This document shows positions 43,835-56,445 of a DNA stretch of 64,000 bases, in pieces. Numbering within the stretch: the first letter of the stretch is position 1; each line of letters starts with the position of its first letter. Under the pieces are notes generated by a model, which saw only the letters and a program-made list of their open reading frames with translations, had not been told where the DNA came from and did no database searches. The translations under genes were made by a program, and so were the position numbers. The stretch is from Blasia pusilla (lineage: Eukaryota > Marchantiophyta > Marchantiopsida > Blasiales), in NCBI GenBank assembly GCA_050084515.1, contig CM114274.1:28768001-28832000 (forward strand), given 5' to 3'.

Positions 43835-46324
43835 CTATAGTAAATTCATGTTCTGGAAGCGTTGATTGGAAAGCTGGAGCTCATTCGCCAGGTTGAGGTT
43901 GTTTAACGAGAAGACTAATGTGTGGGCCATCGCTTGGTCCTTGGAAAACTGTAGCTCCTTCTTCGCATTTAGAGCCTTCTCCTCTGCGTAAGCCGGCAAC
44001 TCCTTACCCCTTTTCGATTGCAATGGGGCTTGCTCTTTCTCTCGAAGGTCTTGTTTTGTGCGCCCAGTATGGATCCACCCGTTCGTGAACGCAATCGCCT
44101 CAGTACTAGGAGTAGCGCTACCGCCGGTCTTCCTTCCCAAAGCAGCAGTCGCCGACAGACTTCGGGCCTGGGCAGCAAATTGGAGGCGGTCGAGGTCGGA
44201 AAGATTCCGAGGGCGCTTGGGCGTCCCACGAGCTCCGAGTCGACCAACCATGCGACATCGGACAATGTGGCCACGAATCAATGCTTGCAATCGCACAAGG
44301 CCCTTGAGAGCTTTGAGAGCCTGTCGAGCCAGGTATCCCCGGAACGCTGTTTGGATCTCGACGGCCGCCCATTCTTCTAGGTAGTGGCCGACACCGATTG
44401 CGTGGCCAGCGCTGTAAGGATCGAAATTCACCCGCATCACCGCTGCTGCATCTGCAACTGCAGCAATCCCTACGGTGGACTGTTTCTTCTTCACAATTTC
44501 CACTATTTCACGAGGAGCCTCCTGCAAGTGGTGATGTTTAGAATGCGATGAAATCTGCGGCTTGGAATTCGAAATAATGCTCACATCTGGAAGCTGCATT
44601 TTGACCTTCTTCTCTTCACAATCGTAAAAATCCTTCGAGGTTTTTCTGGGCTGATCAATCGCTTGTCGACTGCTGCTGCGTGGGGTGCTGGATGTCGGAG
44701 CTCCCCCGGAGCTCGCCGACCACCTTCCACTTTCAACACTGTCATACGAGGTCGACGAAGGTCTTTCCTTCAGGGACATCGACGACCTTCCGCTCTCCTG
44801 AGCTTCGAACTGCGCTTGGGCATCCAATTCCTTTATCGACCTCCTCCCCCCCTTTGTCGTGGACGACGATCGCGGCTTCCCACTTTCAGAAACCTCATGA
44901 TCCCTTGCATTCGTCGACGATGACCGCGCGCGCGGAGTCCCGTCGCCCGTCGACCGTCTTCCACCTCGTGGGGTTGTGGGTACATCCCTCTCCTTCACCG
45001 TCTCTCCCCCGTTTCGCGATGCGGCGATTACATCCCTGTCCCTGAACACCACATCTCTCACGGTACTTCTCGGGGTCACGGGTACGTCCCTCTCCTTCAG
45101 CACGTCTCTCATGCTTCTTGGTGTTATGGGTACCGGCACATCCCTGTCCTTCATCGCATCTCTGAGAGTTCGGGGAGTGGTGGGCACATCCCTCTCCCTC
45201 ACTACCTCTCTGGTACTTCGTGGGGTTACCGGCGTTTCTCGCTCCTTCATCACCTCTCTCGCACTGCGCGGGGTTGTCGGTACATCCCTCTCCCTCACCG
45301 CCTCCCTAGCACTTCGTGGCGTCGAGGGTACATCCCTCTCCCTGGTACCTCGCGGTGTAGTGGGTACATCCCTCTCCTTCGCGACCACCTGTCTCACACT
45401 TCGTGGGGTCACGGGAACATCCCTCAGCTGGGGATCCCATTCCTGTGGCGTGGCGTCCGAGTTCCTGGATCTGCGAGGGGTTCCAGGACCTGAATCCCTT
45501 TCCTTTGCGACGGATGATAATGGCGAGGACCTGCCCCGATTCCTTGGGGTGGCTGGAGTCTGATCCACTTCCCGTTCCCTCGTGGAATAGGACGACGACC
45601 GCGCACTCGAAGGCTCCTGCTCTTTGAAAGAACCGACCGACCTCCGACCGTTCTCGGATCCGACGGATCTCCGACCGTGCTCAGATCCGACTGATGGTCT
45701 CCGAGTTTCTTCATATTTGCGCTCCGATCCCACCGAAGGCCTCCGAGTTTCTTCGTTTCTGCGGTCTGATCCTGATCCGATGGACGGCCGCCGAATTTCT
45801 TCATTCCTGCGCTCTGCACCGTGGGCTTTGACGGCGTGGTGAGCAGGCGATCTCCCGTTTTCTTCGTAGTCGTAGGCGTCGTGCACATGGTGCACAGGGG
45901 ATCGGTACACCGATGAACCGTGCTGTGAAGCCTGTCTGCCGGAGCCTTGGTGGGAGTAGTGAGCGTCCGAAACTCGCTCCCTGGTCGACTCGTTGACAGG
46001 GGGCTGATCAGCTAGGTCTCCGCCTGGAACTTCAAACTCGCTTGCTTTGCCTTGCATTGGCGAGGATATCTGTATGGAAGCATGCGACGTTCTGCCAGAG
46101 CTCTGGCCGGAATTTGAACCCGACGAGGTTTGTTGTCCTGCTTCTTTCGCTGGCTTCTTGTGAGGAAGGTGCTGATATCTCACATAATCTATATCCTTGG
46201 TCACATGATTCTGAATAGCTTTCTTCACCTGACTGAACCAGTTCGTTGACTTGGGTTTCCCTTGCTGCCCAGTCTTCTCCGAGTTCTCCTTTTCCTTCTT
46301 CTGCCCCATGCCCACAACTCTCAT
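43835..46324 (-). CDS. IQD: IQ67-domain (IQD) calmodulin-binding protein, 829 codons
   Basis: IQD proteins are plant scaffolds that bind calmodulin and associate with microtubules, plasma membrane or nucleus. The start opens [13 protein letters not shown]; the usual IQD opening (MGxKK followed by [10 protein letters not shown]) favours the second Met, at 46,309. Residues 656-689 hold the paired IQ motifs, [15 protein letters not shown] and [13 protein letters not shown], with hydrophobic spacing typical of the IQ67 domain. The long middle is Ser/Arg/Pro-rich: RRPSVGSE-type repeats (coded at about 45,640-45,830) and about a dozen [13 protein letters not shown]-type repeats (about 44,930-45,570). 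The CDS shows no intron, although most IQD genes have one inside the IQ67 domain. After the IQ pair the sequence departs from the usual CMQALVRVQARVR segment. Length is large for the family. Large plus-strand ORFs here are shadows. Confidence 0.88.
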   Translation of the reverse strand: MRVVGMGQKKEKENSEKTGQQGKPKSTNWFSQVKKAIQNHVTKDIDYVRYQHLPHKKPAKEAGQQTSSGSNSGQSSGRTSHASIQISSPMQGKASEFEVPGGDLADQPPVNESTRERVSDAHYSHQGSGRQASQHGSSVYRSPVHHVHDAYDYEENGRSPAHHAVKAHGAERRNEEIRRPSIGSGSDRRNEETRRPSVGSERKYEETRRPSVGSEHGRRSVGSENGRRSVGSFKEQEPSSARSSSYSTREREVDQTPATPRNRGRSSPLSSVAKERDSGPGTPRRSRNSDATPQEWDPQLRDVPVTPRSVRQVVAKERDVPTTPRGTRERDVPSTPRSAREAVRERDVPTTPRSAREVMKERETPVTPRSTREVVRERDVPTTPRTLRDAMKDRDVPVPITPRSMRDVLKERDVPVTPRSTVRDVVFRDRDVIAASRNGGETVKERDVPTTPRGGRRSTGDGTPRARSSSTNARDHEVSESGKPRSSSTTKGGRRSIKELDAQAQFEAQESGRSSMSLKERPSSTSYDSVESGRWSASSGGAPTSSTPRSSSRQAIDQPRKTSKDFYDCEEKKVKMQLPDVSIISNSKPQISSHSKHHHLQEAPREIVEIVKKKQSTVGIAAVADAAAVMRVNFDPYSAGHAIGVGHYLEEWAAVEIQTAFRGYLARQALKALKGLVRLQALIRGHIVRCRMVGRLGARGTPKRPRNLSDLDRLQFAAQARSLSATAALGRKTGGSATPSTEAIAFTNGWIHTGRTKQDLREKEQAPLQSKRGKELPAYAEEKALNAKKELQFSKDQAMAHTLVFSLNNLNLANELQLSNQRFQNMNLL

Positions 46325-46457
46325 GAACCTACTACTCCCGTCAGCTCGCGATCGTAACTGCCCTGAAATTGACTCAATTCAACGTAAGTTCTCGAGAGAC
46401 CGCCGGCCCTGATTGCTAGAGCTGGGTAGGATCAATCGCTCAACCCAGCGCGTTAGC

Positions 46458-47484
46458 CTGCAAAGAGAGACAACCTACAGGTTAGTACCTTCGTAGGGGA
46501 CGAACAAAGCTCGAACGGAATGTGACGGGGACCGATGTATGTACACTTGGGTCAATCGAACACTACAGCCACTGTCCAATCAGACATGTATGTACGCCTG
46601 GCCAGTGGACTGGATGGGAACACCCAAAACTCCCTTGAAATAGAAATTTATCTAAGAAACACACTGAACTCAACACCGTTCGAGACTCTCCATTGTATAT
46701 ACGTATACAGTTTATATAAATACATTATGCAGAAGATGTAATTCTCAACTGCAAGTACAGCCTCCAAGCATCAGAACTCGGGATACATAAAGTGAGCATT
46801 CGAAGGATGTCCATCTACCTGTAGAACTAGAAGAATCTAGCCAGTCACATCATCAGAAGTACATTTCAGGAGAGACGAATCCGCAACCCTGAGCCTAGCA
46901 AGGAGAACACCACGAACGATCGAGTTGGTCAGATTGCTCATAGATCCATAGAAAAAGAGTTTTCCGACCAAGAATCGAAGAGCGCTCTAGTACTAGCCGA
47001 AAATTATATCCATGAATCAAACCACAAATCTTTGGTGCAAGAGTGCTAGCTACTAAAGTCTACCTCATGACAGGTTCGACGAGAAGTCGAACGAGTTTGT
47101 CCAGGTACCGTAATTTGTCGACAAATTCAATGGGATGCAACTGTTGCAAGCAAAGGTGCCCTCCCAAACGGAACCAGCGCACCCTGGATAAGTCCACCCA
47201 AGAGGGAGAAAATCGATCGATCAATTCCGGTGAGATCTAGAGAAGAATATAGCTGCCTAAGTGACCCGGTTCACATCCAGATAGGCGGAAATCAGACCGA
47301 TTGTACATTCATCAGAGGGATATCGAGAGAGGAAGAAGTCGCCAGTCATCCGCAGATCCAATTCTCAGTAAAGCCAGAAAGAGATTGAGAGAACCAGCCA
47401 GATCTCGCGAGGAGCACTTGTAAGTCCAGAATCCTGCGACAAAGGTGGAATCCTCTCTCCGCTCGGGGTCCCGCCATGACTTAC
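46458..47484 (-). other. Probable 5'-leader intron of the IQD gene
   Basis: On the minus strand a GTAAGT donor (47,484-47,479) and a polypyrimidine acceptor TCTCTCTTTGCAG (ending at 46,458) would remove 1,027 bases between a leader exon and the exon carrying the start codon. Leader introns are frequent in plant genes of this kind. It is inferred from splice signals only. Confidence 0.4.
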
Positions 47485-49090
47485 GTACATACATCAATAC
47501 ACACCTACCTACTTAGCTACTCCGTCGACTTATGCACTAGCCCCGGCTGTGGAGATTCGTTTGCGAGAAATGAAATCTTTTCTTTGTTTCGCTGACGGAG
47601 ATCTAGTCACTGTGAACGCATAAGTAGACCTGATCGGGGTCACATACAAGCATGATCAATCTATCTACGAAGCTTCTACAACCACTAGCCACCGGTATTC
47701 TTGCGGACGCAGTTTTATATTCTTCACTCGGAATGAGTCATACACGTGTGTTCGAGTTACTGTAGTTCAGAGTTGACATTCTTCTTCGTGAACATAACAA
47801 GTTCAAACCGAAAGGCCGTGAGAAGGCTCTCCCGGCATTTCGGTGTGCGGGTATCTGGGCTTCCTTCTCATTTTTTTAATGAATACGTATTTCCTAGCAT
47901 TCGAATAATTCGAATAATGTTGTTCATTAAATATCCTACTCAATATTTTTCTTTGTTTTATTACCGGCTAAAATAAATATCAGGGCAGTGTAAGCGATGT
48001 GCCTAATCACGAATGCGTAATGCTCAAGTACATACGTTCATTCTACCTAAAATAATTTAAAACAAAGGGAGGATCTTAAAAAGTGCCTGCAGATCTTATC
48101 ATATTATTCATCCTTTGGTTTCATAATATACTTGTGAACATGAGCCCATTAATGGGCTGACTAGGCGGATGAGCATGACTTCTAAATTTTTATTTTCTTC
48201 CGGCATATTATCATCGGTTAAATTTTCATGTTTATGAATATGAAGCTAAGCCACTTCCCTTTTCTTGGGAGTTTCTTTTGTCTATGACCATACTAGTTTC
48301 TCTTTTTCTTCTTCTATGCTCCATGTGACTTCGAGTTAGAGGACTATCCGCGTCACCCTTCTTGTACGTATTACGGGTTCCTCCCTAAGAGCTTTCCAAC
48401 TTCTTCGGCTAGATAAAAATCAGCTCAAGCTCCATACTATTTCTTGTTTGTTGTTGGATGCATGGAAAAGTGTCAAATTTGAAATTATGGAAAGTGCCTC
48501 ACATGAGTGTTTTTTATAAATACTCTAGAGTCTTCAATGATCGTGGAAAACTTGAGAAAAAATCTCAAATTGGAAGAGAAGACACAACTTTCACAATTTT
48601 TCAACTATTGCACTCAATAATATTCTCCAACTATATTTTTCTTTTTTCAAGAAGGATCTAACATTTCCCTCTTTTGCGTCCTGTGATGCTTATTGATGTA
48701 GACAACGTCCTTATAGAACGGTATTGATTTGGTACGTGAGTTCGTTGATTTGTGGTTATTTCAAGATCGGCGGGTTTTTCGTAGAAACTCCTCATTTCAC
48801 TCAATTGGTGGACCATTTAAAACAGCTATAGAAGTAGTACATACCTATCTTATCAAACCATATACTATTACGTTCTAAGCTTTAGAATGCTATGTAATAG
48901 TAGGGAAAGGAAGAATTTGATGTATAAAGATAACACATCCATCCTCATGGAGGCACCCAAGTCCCCAACTAATTTAAGCAGAGAGTGGTGACCGCGGAAA
49001 ACTCGAAAAGCGCCAAGCGTTGAGGTGCTATCTGGATCATGGATCTAAAGAGAGCACATATATTGAAGCCATGAAATTCTTAGACTTCGC
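47485..49090. other. Probable IQD promoter and AT-rich intergenic DNA
   Basis: The first few hundred bases should hold the leader exon and promoter of the minus-strand IQD gene. The rest is AT-rich with no recognisable coding sequence. Confidence 0.35.
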
Positions 49091-51160
49091 GCCATGCGTA
49101 TGCACGATGTCTACCGAAGCAAGTCAAGGAAGTCGCACAAAGTGGATGAAGAGTGTTGTCCTTCTCGAAGCGTATTCCTGATGGATTCTATCTCCTGCCA
49201 TCGCACAGCATCTGCCAACAACATGCAACGTCCAAGAATTGAACTTGGCGCCAGAGTCTACGTATCTGCTCAGATTAAATGAAGGGAAGGAGAGACAGGT
49301 CCTTCATGATCGATATTTGAGCAGCGAGACCGAGAACCGGACAGTAGTGGCTAGTAAAATGTGTGTCCCATCGAGTCGAGTAGCGTTTGGGCTTCAGACT
49401 TTACCGATCGGGATTTGTGTCGTGCGTGGTGCAATAATAGGCGGAAAGAGACAGAAGAAGAAACAAAGTCGGGTCTAGTCTAGTCAGCTACAAATCGGAT
49501 GGGTTGTGCCCGGTCAGGCGTGGCTCCCCACAGCGGTGCCCCAACAGGGCGTGCTGTATGGCATGGTGGCATTTGGAAGGAATTGTAAACCAGTTCTTTT
49601 CCAGGACCTAAAAGGACACCTAGGGAACTATTTACAACTGTAACGGCACATGCTTTCCTCTCCAATTTTGGCCCAGAGCCCGAATACCTTCTCCCATGAC
49701 ACTCAGAGTGTGCACCAGTTCATGCTGTTGGAGTTCCAGCGTCAACTACGCGCATCTGCTGATCGACGTTCAAGAGCGACTTGACTCTCACCACCGGATC
49801 TGCGATGGGGGTCTCCGTTGTGTTCACGGTACGCACCAATAGACCTTCTTGCTTCGCGCCTGGAATAGCCGACTAGGCATGCGTCTACTCACGCCAGTCG
49901 GGGGCCGCGTTAAAAATCAGACTTTTCGCAAGGTTGTTGATATTCTTCGCCATCCGGGGTCGTGCATGCTTGGATGTACATCTATTCTTCGACAGTGCCA
50001 CACCACAGCCGTGTCCATCGATGCCGTCCCCATCCACGATCCAGTTAGCCACTATGAATCTGGATCTCGCGAAGGGAAACCCCATCATTCCACTGCCGGG
50101 CAGCGTCCCCGGACCCATGCGCGGTCCAAAACAGCACTCTGGATTCGGATCTCTATCTTGTCTTCTCTTCAGCCGTCAATCATTTCCATGCTAGATATCG
50201 GCTGAACTGCGATCGTAGCCGAGAATCTGGCCCTTTCCCGAACGATCCTCACTGCCACGTACAAATCCACCTTTGCTACCGCGCACAGCAGGAGCTTACT
50301 GGAGAGAAAGATCACGGGAACAGGCCCAAAAGCGCCGTGCAGTAAGAATGAAGAGAGGCGCGAGCTATGGAGCTCAGCACGGATTCCTTTTCATCGGACC
50401 GGCGCGCACACACATGCGCACAGTCCTTCGCCGGTAAGCAAGTCCCGGTGCCTATTTTGGTCTGGCTGTTACCTGTCTCAGATTGGATTTCGATACCAGA
50501 AACACTACTCGCTCCCGGCGGCCGCTGGGGGATGGATGGAAGCGCGCGAGACAAAGGGATGGCAGCCGGCCAATGGGAAGTAACAACGTGGGCGAATGAG
50601 ACTGCACTCGCCAGCCACGAGGTAGACGATCCGGTTATCCCGCGACTCATCCGGTCCTACTTTGTAAGGACCCAGCCGCCAGTTCGTTGACGGTCGTCCA
50701 GCGTCTATCGCTTCCCGATTAACGGATGCAGCATTCCCCGACTACTTCCCGGTCGCCTTCACGAAACGACAGCTGAAGGTGGAAGCTTCACAGCGTATCT
50801 AGCTCACCTCGGTGCTTTGCGATAGCGTGTACGCGGCATATTCCGGCTGTTTCTTTGAATAGGCACATGCATAGATGGGCGCGTTGGAGCCGTAGATTTT
50901 GGCATGGAAGTCTCATCGGCTAACAGCTATTCCCACGGAGTTGGCCAGGCCGTCGCATACAAATAAAGCGGCCGACCTGTAGTCCGGACTCCGCAGGCTC
51001 TTGAACCAGATTCGTTGCACTCGGCCAGCTTTGCAGTTGGGTCGGTATTGCCGCATGTCTCATCCACAACTGTCGCATTCTTTTACTTACATTCGATACT
51101 TTTTTTCGCATAACTACAAGAGTAGTGGCGCGAGAAGAGAGGATATTAAACATATAATAA
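49091..51160. other. Unassigned GC-balanced DNA
   Basis: ORFs of 60-118 codons overlap on both strands (for example 49,849-50,205 plus and 50,312-50,650 minus). None has a recognisable domain or supporting splice pattern. Confidence 0.3.
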
Positions 51161-53845
51161 AGACTTTTATTTAATTCCCTAAATAGTTACAAAAGTTAGA
51201 TGGATGCGAAACTTCTTCTTTTTTTTGAAATATAAGATTGACATCCCATGAATTTTAATACATTGCATAGTTTATTTATGTAAACGAATGTGGGTGTCAC
51301 CATATTATGCGGGCAAGTAAATGAAAAACAAATTTGCACCTTTGGAGGTTTCCTCGGCTTTCATTCATTTAGCGCGCCCATTGTGACCTTCGGGTTGATT
51401 GATTTTTTTAGTGACTAGCAAGTGCCCATGCTCTACATGAGTGAATGAAAATTAGTTCAAGAAGACAAAGGTTTGGGTGTCAAAAGAGGTTAGTGGGGAG
51501 AATTACTTAGAGGCCGAAAAAGACAAGTGCATTGTCCGAAGGAAAGGCATCCGATATAAGGGCACTCTCCCATATGAATATAAATTAGTCAAAAAAAAGT
51601 GGCCATCCCTCTTCCTTTTCTTAGGATTTAAATTTATGGAGTGGTCATTCCTCTTTCATTGATTTGAAGAGCATCAATTCTGATCTTTTCAATTAACTAA
51701 TGTTTTTTTCTCACTTCTTCCATCCAATTTTCATTCTTTTCTTCTTTTCTTCTCTTGAGATATAATAGAAATCTCTTCTTCTACTGGCTGCTATAATATT
51801 ATTTGTAGTATAATCTAAGCCATTTTCAACAAATTGGATTTTCATTCTTGATTATCAAAAAATAAAGAACAAATTATTATGGTAACAAAGATTAAAACAT
51901 TTAAACAAATCTTCTTCGACTCCAAGGTGTCTGCTGTGGTGTATAACGTATTCAACTATTCGTTGGAAGGGAATGATCTCCAACAACCACCAGAAAAGTG
52001 CTTGCTGGTGACCGGGCAAGAAGTTGTCTATTTTTTCCTTGGTGAGTATGGCCTACACAAAGTGAAGCATCGTCTTTTCACCTACATTATCGCAAAGGCT
52101 AAGGACTAGGATCTGGACTTGCGCAGTTTGGACGAGGAGTATCAGGAGAAAACTTACGATAAGTACCAAGTTATTGTCGCGCCCCTACTCTCCTTGAATG
52201 TCAATCTTAAGTGTTGCGGAAGCGTACGTTCAGTAGGTCACGAACTCATCGCTGTTCTGCACCCAAACACGCACTCTCGTTAGTCGGGTCTGGGCCAACC
52301 AGCGTTCCAACCCACCGAGTCCTCAACTCGGCGTCTCATCAAGCTCAACCTTCCTTAGTTCCTAGTTTCCAAAACATGGCAAGTCCTTCAAGACTTGGAA
52401 CAGACTTCCTGGTTAGTCCAGAATCGTCTGCACGTCTTGGCGCCTAGCGATCCCAACTGTTCAACGGTCCTCGGGTGAGTTCCGAACCGAGACCCAAGTA
52501 ATTGAGTCGCGGGGTGGAATCCAAGAGGGATGTCTAAAATTGCCTCAATGGACTTGGTGCAGGTTTTCCAACCAAACCCCCAAACTCGCGTTCCGTTCCA
52601 TGCCCTTGAGCCGCCCCGCGGCGCCCAAAGTGGGGTTTGGGTTCCAAGCACTCTCGGAGACCTTTCCCCTTACTAGTACTTCTGGGGTTCTCCAATAACC
52701 CCTCCCCTTTGGGAAAAGAGGGTCGGGCCCTTCATTGTGGCCCTCAACCCGACTCCACTTACAGTCGTTTTCGGGTTGTATCTCGGCCGATGCTTATGCG
52801 TTTGCAGCGATCTTTAGTGCGTTTAGACCGGCTCTCCATAAGGTTTCCAACGCACCCTTATTTATTCCAAACGCATCTTGGCGCTAAAAGTTATGGCCAT
52901 AAATACATTCAGAAACTCTCAAACGCTAGTGGCGTTCCAAATCCGGATCTTTCCTTTGGCAACCCACTTCCTAGACTCGACTTCTTTCAAGTCTCATTCC
53001 GCGTTTGGTCCAGGTTTCTCAGTTGCGACCATAACATCTGAAACGCGACTCTTCGCTCGCGTCTCGTCTCTTGTCTCCTCTTTGAGACAACTCCAACGCG
53101 CAAACCATCTTAGCGTGAGCCCGCTAATGTTCCGATGTTCCGCTTGGCACTTGTTTGGTCATGAGGGTTATGACAGTTATCTACCTGACCCTTAAGGAAG
53201 ATCTCCACGAGGATTGTTCTGATTCCGAGGGAGGGAAGGTTTAGTTGGAGTTACTTCCCCAATGGACTCAATAAGCATATCCGTGAGGTTCAGGAGGAGA
53301 TTACCGACCTTGCCACGGATGAGATACTCTTGCAATTGAGCAAGAAGAGATCTCACCGAGGGTAATAGGTAGCTAGAATGATACTCTATTTTGATGCCAT
53401 TGGGTATATTTGTAAATAGAAAGTGAAATATAGCATATTGAAGCGGCTGGATTAAGGAAGTATGTTGCCCAGGTTTGAGCCGGTTGACGTCACAGATATA
53501 GCAATGGATGAGAATCTCCTCCGATTGGAAATGTATTATCATATATTTTAAATTCTCTGGTACTAGATATTTATAGTCATGTATAGCATGAATTGTAACC
53601 TATTACAGAGAATGGAAGTTAAGATTACGAGAACTGTAACATATTGCAGAAAGTGGAAGCTAAAGATTGTGAAGCCATCTGATTTTCAGGGATATTTTTT
53701 GATCATCCCGAATTGGAACCTGAGTTCCAAATCATATATATTCAATGAGCATATTTACTATCATCTAATGATCGTATGATGGACTTGTTACGTGACATGT
53801 GTGTATAGTTTCTTATTGTAGAGCTTGTATCCTCAACATTGCCAT
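51161..53845. other. Unassigned, likely transposon-derived DNA
   Basis: AT-rich to about 52.1 kb, then GC-richer with many short Ser/Pro/Phe-rich ORFs, and a 116-codon minus-strand ORF at 53,192-53,542 that I do not recognise. Near 53,590-53,670 two related ~50-base phrases (ATTGTAACCTATTACAGAGA and ACTGTAACATATTGCAGAAA, each leading into a GGAAG phrase) form a small tandem duplication. No gene can be supported. Confidence 0.3.
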
Positions 53846-54938
53846 CCTCAAGATCAATTGGAACTGTAGTTCCAATAAGCCTGCTCTTGAGATCCCTTCG
53901 TCAAGAAAAATAATAGAATCAAAAATTTGGTTCTAATTCTGTCCCAAACTGCCACGCCTGTTGGAAGTCATTTGGAGCCAAACTTGGACTCAGTCCAATT
54001 GGATCGTAAGATCCAATTCTAGCCGCCAAAGACTCCCGGTAAAGGAAAATCCCCATCCTCGATTGGAACTGTAGTTCCGAATGGCTTGCTCCTTACATCC
54101 CAATAGGTCGACAAACAAGTGTAGAATCGTAACCCAAGTTCTGATTGTGTCCCAAACTACCATGCCCCCTGAAGGTCATTTGGAGCCAAACTTAATCCAA
54201 GTCCAATTAGATCCTAAGATCCAATTCTAGCTGCCAAAGGTGTCCGATAAAGGAAAATCTCCATCCTCGATTAGAACTATAGTTCCGAATGGCTTGCTCC
54301 TTGCATCCCAAGAGGTTCGGCAACAAGTGTAGAATCAAAACCTTAGTTCTGATTATGTCCCAAATTGTCACGCCCGTTGAAGGTCATTTGGAGCCAAACT
54401 TAGTTGGAGTTGAATTGGATCCTAAGATCCAATTCCGGCCGCTAAAGGCATCCGATAAAGGGAAATCCCCATCCTCGATTGGAATTGTAATTCCGAATGG
54501 CCTGCTCATTACATCCCAATAGGTCGGAAACAAATGTAGAATTGGAACGTTAGTTCTGGTTGTTCAATTAGAACCGAAGATCCAATTCCTGCCCTAGAAG
54601 GCGTCCGGTATTATTAAACCCCAATTTTCAATTGGAACTCTGGGTCCGAATGATCTGCTCCTTACATCCCAGTAGGTCGGCAACAAGTGTAGAATCAGAA
54701 CCCTAGTTCTGATTGTGTCCTAAATTTCCGCGATCGCTGAACGGCATTTGGAGCCAAACTTAGTTTGAGTCCAATTGGATCCTAAGATCCAATTCAAACC
54801 GTAGAAAGCGTGCGGTAAAGGGAAATTCCCATCCTCGATTGGAACCGTAGTTCCAAACGGCTTGCTTCCAAGATCCCAATGGATTGGCAATAAATGTAGT
54901 TTCGAGCTCATTTGGAACTAGAATTCTGATTGCTTTTT
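53846..54938. repeat. Satellite-like tandem array, ~207-bp unit, six copies
   Basis: The palindromic box GGAACTGTAGTTCC or a close variant starts at 53,860, 54,065, 54,273, 54,481, 54,634 and 54,841, giving steps of 205, 208, 208, 153 and 207. Each unit continues with GAATGGCTTGCTCCTTACAT, TTCTGATTGTGTCCC, GTCATTTGGAGCCAAACTTA and a second inverted box, AATTGGATCCTAAGATCCAATT-like, then AAAGGGAAATCCCCATCCTC. The fourth unit lacks about 55 bases around the GTCATTTGGAGCC part. The sixth is cut off after about 100 bases, where CACTA sequence begins. Short ORFs inside are repeat products. Confidence 0.93.
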
Positions 54939-54969
54939 CTAGGCACTTGCACTAGAAGAAAACATTGGT

Positions 54970-56440
54970 TTTTATGACTAGAATTGAAATGACTCAGGTT
55001 CTTCAGGACTTGAATGTATGACTAGAATGTCACCTAGTCATACAATAGTCATATCTTTCCATAAAAGAAGGAAGTATTAGTCATATTAGAATATTGCTAA
55101 GTCCTACAATAAGTTTGGGTGATGGCTTAATAATATATGAAATGACTTAGTAATCTTTTAGTGATATATAAGCAAGATGTCTCAACTTCTAGCCATGTAA
55201 AATAGCAATATGACTCAATGACATGAATTTTTCTAGTTTGTTTTCATTAATTTTAGCATACTTTTTCATTAGATATAAATATAGATATAAACTCACACTA
55301 CTTTGTACCACAAACTGAAAAAAAAAATGGATGATAGATTTTATTCCTATTATGGGAGGACAATATGAAGCGGGAGCAAAATTTAATAAGGTCTAACTAA
55401 GAGGGCGGGAAGCTTGGAGAAACCAAGGAAGAGAGAGAGTACATACTAGACCGCGGCAAACAAGGGGGCGCACGCGAACTAAGGAACTCAGTGCAAACGT
55501 AGAGACAAATGACTTGTACACGGGAGGGAAAAGGATTGAGATAGGGTTTAGTGTGAGTTACATTGCTTTCTTGTGTGCACCAACTCAAGGTGTTTCAGAG
55601 ATTTGAGAGCTATCGTTTAGGTGATGTGAGTGTGGATGAGATCAGGCTAAAGCAAGTCTGGTCCCCCATTGTGCATTTTCTGTACTTGAGCGAAAAGAGA
55701 AGATCGCGATCGTGACAGCTTCAAAGGAGAGAAGATGAGGGAGACCAATTATACCTATTTCGGGAGAGGGGAGAGGAGCTAATTCTGTTGGGACTTTTTG
55801 AAACAAGTTCAGAGAGGTCAGGGTGAAGGAGTTGTTTACTTCTGTGGATGGGCGTAACAACAAGACCGGAAACCTTGTTTGCAACGTGAATTAGTTGACC
55901 TTAGAGACATGAGGTTCACTTTTGGATTTTCTCTCTCTCTCTCTCTCTCTCTCGGGCCTCACCTACTCTCTTGAGAGCTCCCATATATGCATTCTGCTGC
56001 ACCATCTCTATTTTGCTTGACATTCCTCAGCAGTGTTCATGACAGAGACGTCATTGCTGCTCTCCTCCGCTTTTGGCAGCTCAGGTTGTCAAGTTCACTT
56101 CATAGATTCAAACTACTGCAACGAAATGTGATTCGCTGCAAGTGAAGTTAAAGGTACTCGTGGGTAGTGTGGATTAGTTTAATCAAATAGCTCGTGCCCA
56201 AACTGCTGAAGAAAATGAGAGAGCTTTAAAATATCTTTTAGGTAATCATATCACTTCTTTAAACGGCCGGGTGATATCCCTATCTATGCGTGTGTTTGCG
56301 GAGAAGTGCTTGCTTTGTTGAAGTATTTTTCTTGCCTTGTAGAATCCACATTACCGATGAAATTAGTGATATCCGGACTTGGAGATTTTCTCTTAGAGGT
56401 CAAAGATGTAGATAAAGTTCCCCGCAATACCTGCAACTGT
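54970..56440. other. CACTA 5' region without recognised gene
   Basis: Beyond the subterminal motifs this part shows only short ORFs (for example 55,642-55,884 minus and 56,306-56,539 plus) with no domain. Confidence 0.4.
55930..55954. repeat. (CT)n microsatellite
   Basis: About eleven CT units form a simple repeat inside the CACTA element. Confidence 0.95.
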
Positions 56441-56445
56441 TGTTC

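Noticed and set aside
44018-45627. Large plus-strand ORFs opposite the IQD gene, up to 195 codons
   Set aside because: They are antisense shadows of the repetitive, GC-rich IQD coding sequence, with no domains of their own.
55424-55450. Resemblance of AAGAGAGAGAGTACAT to plant miR529-type sequence
   Set aside because: The 3' half does not match and no complementary arm is present nearby, so it is GA-rich simple sequence.
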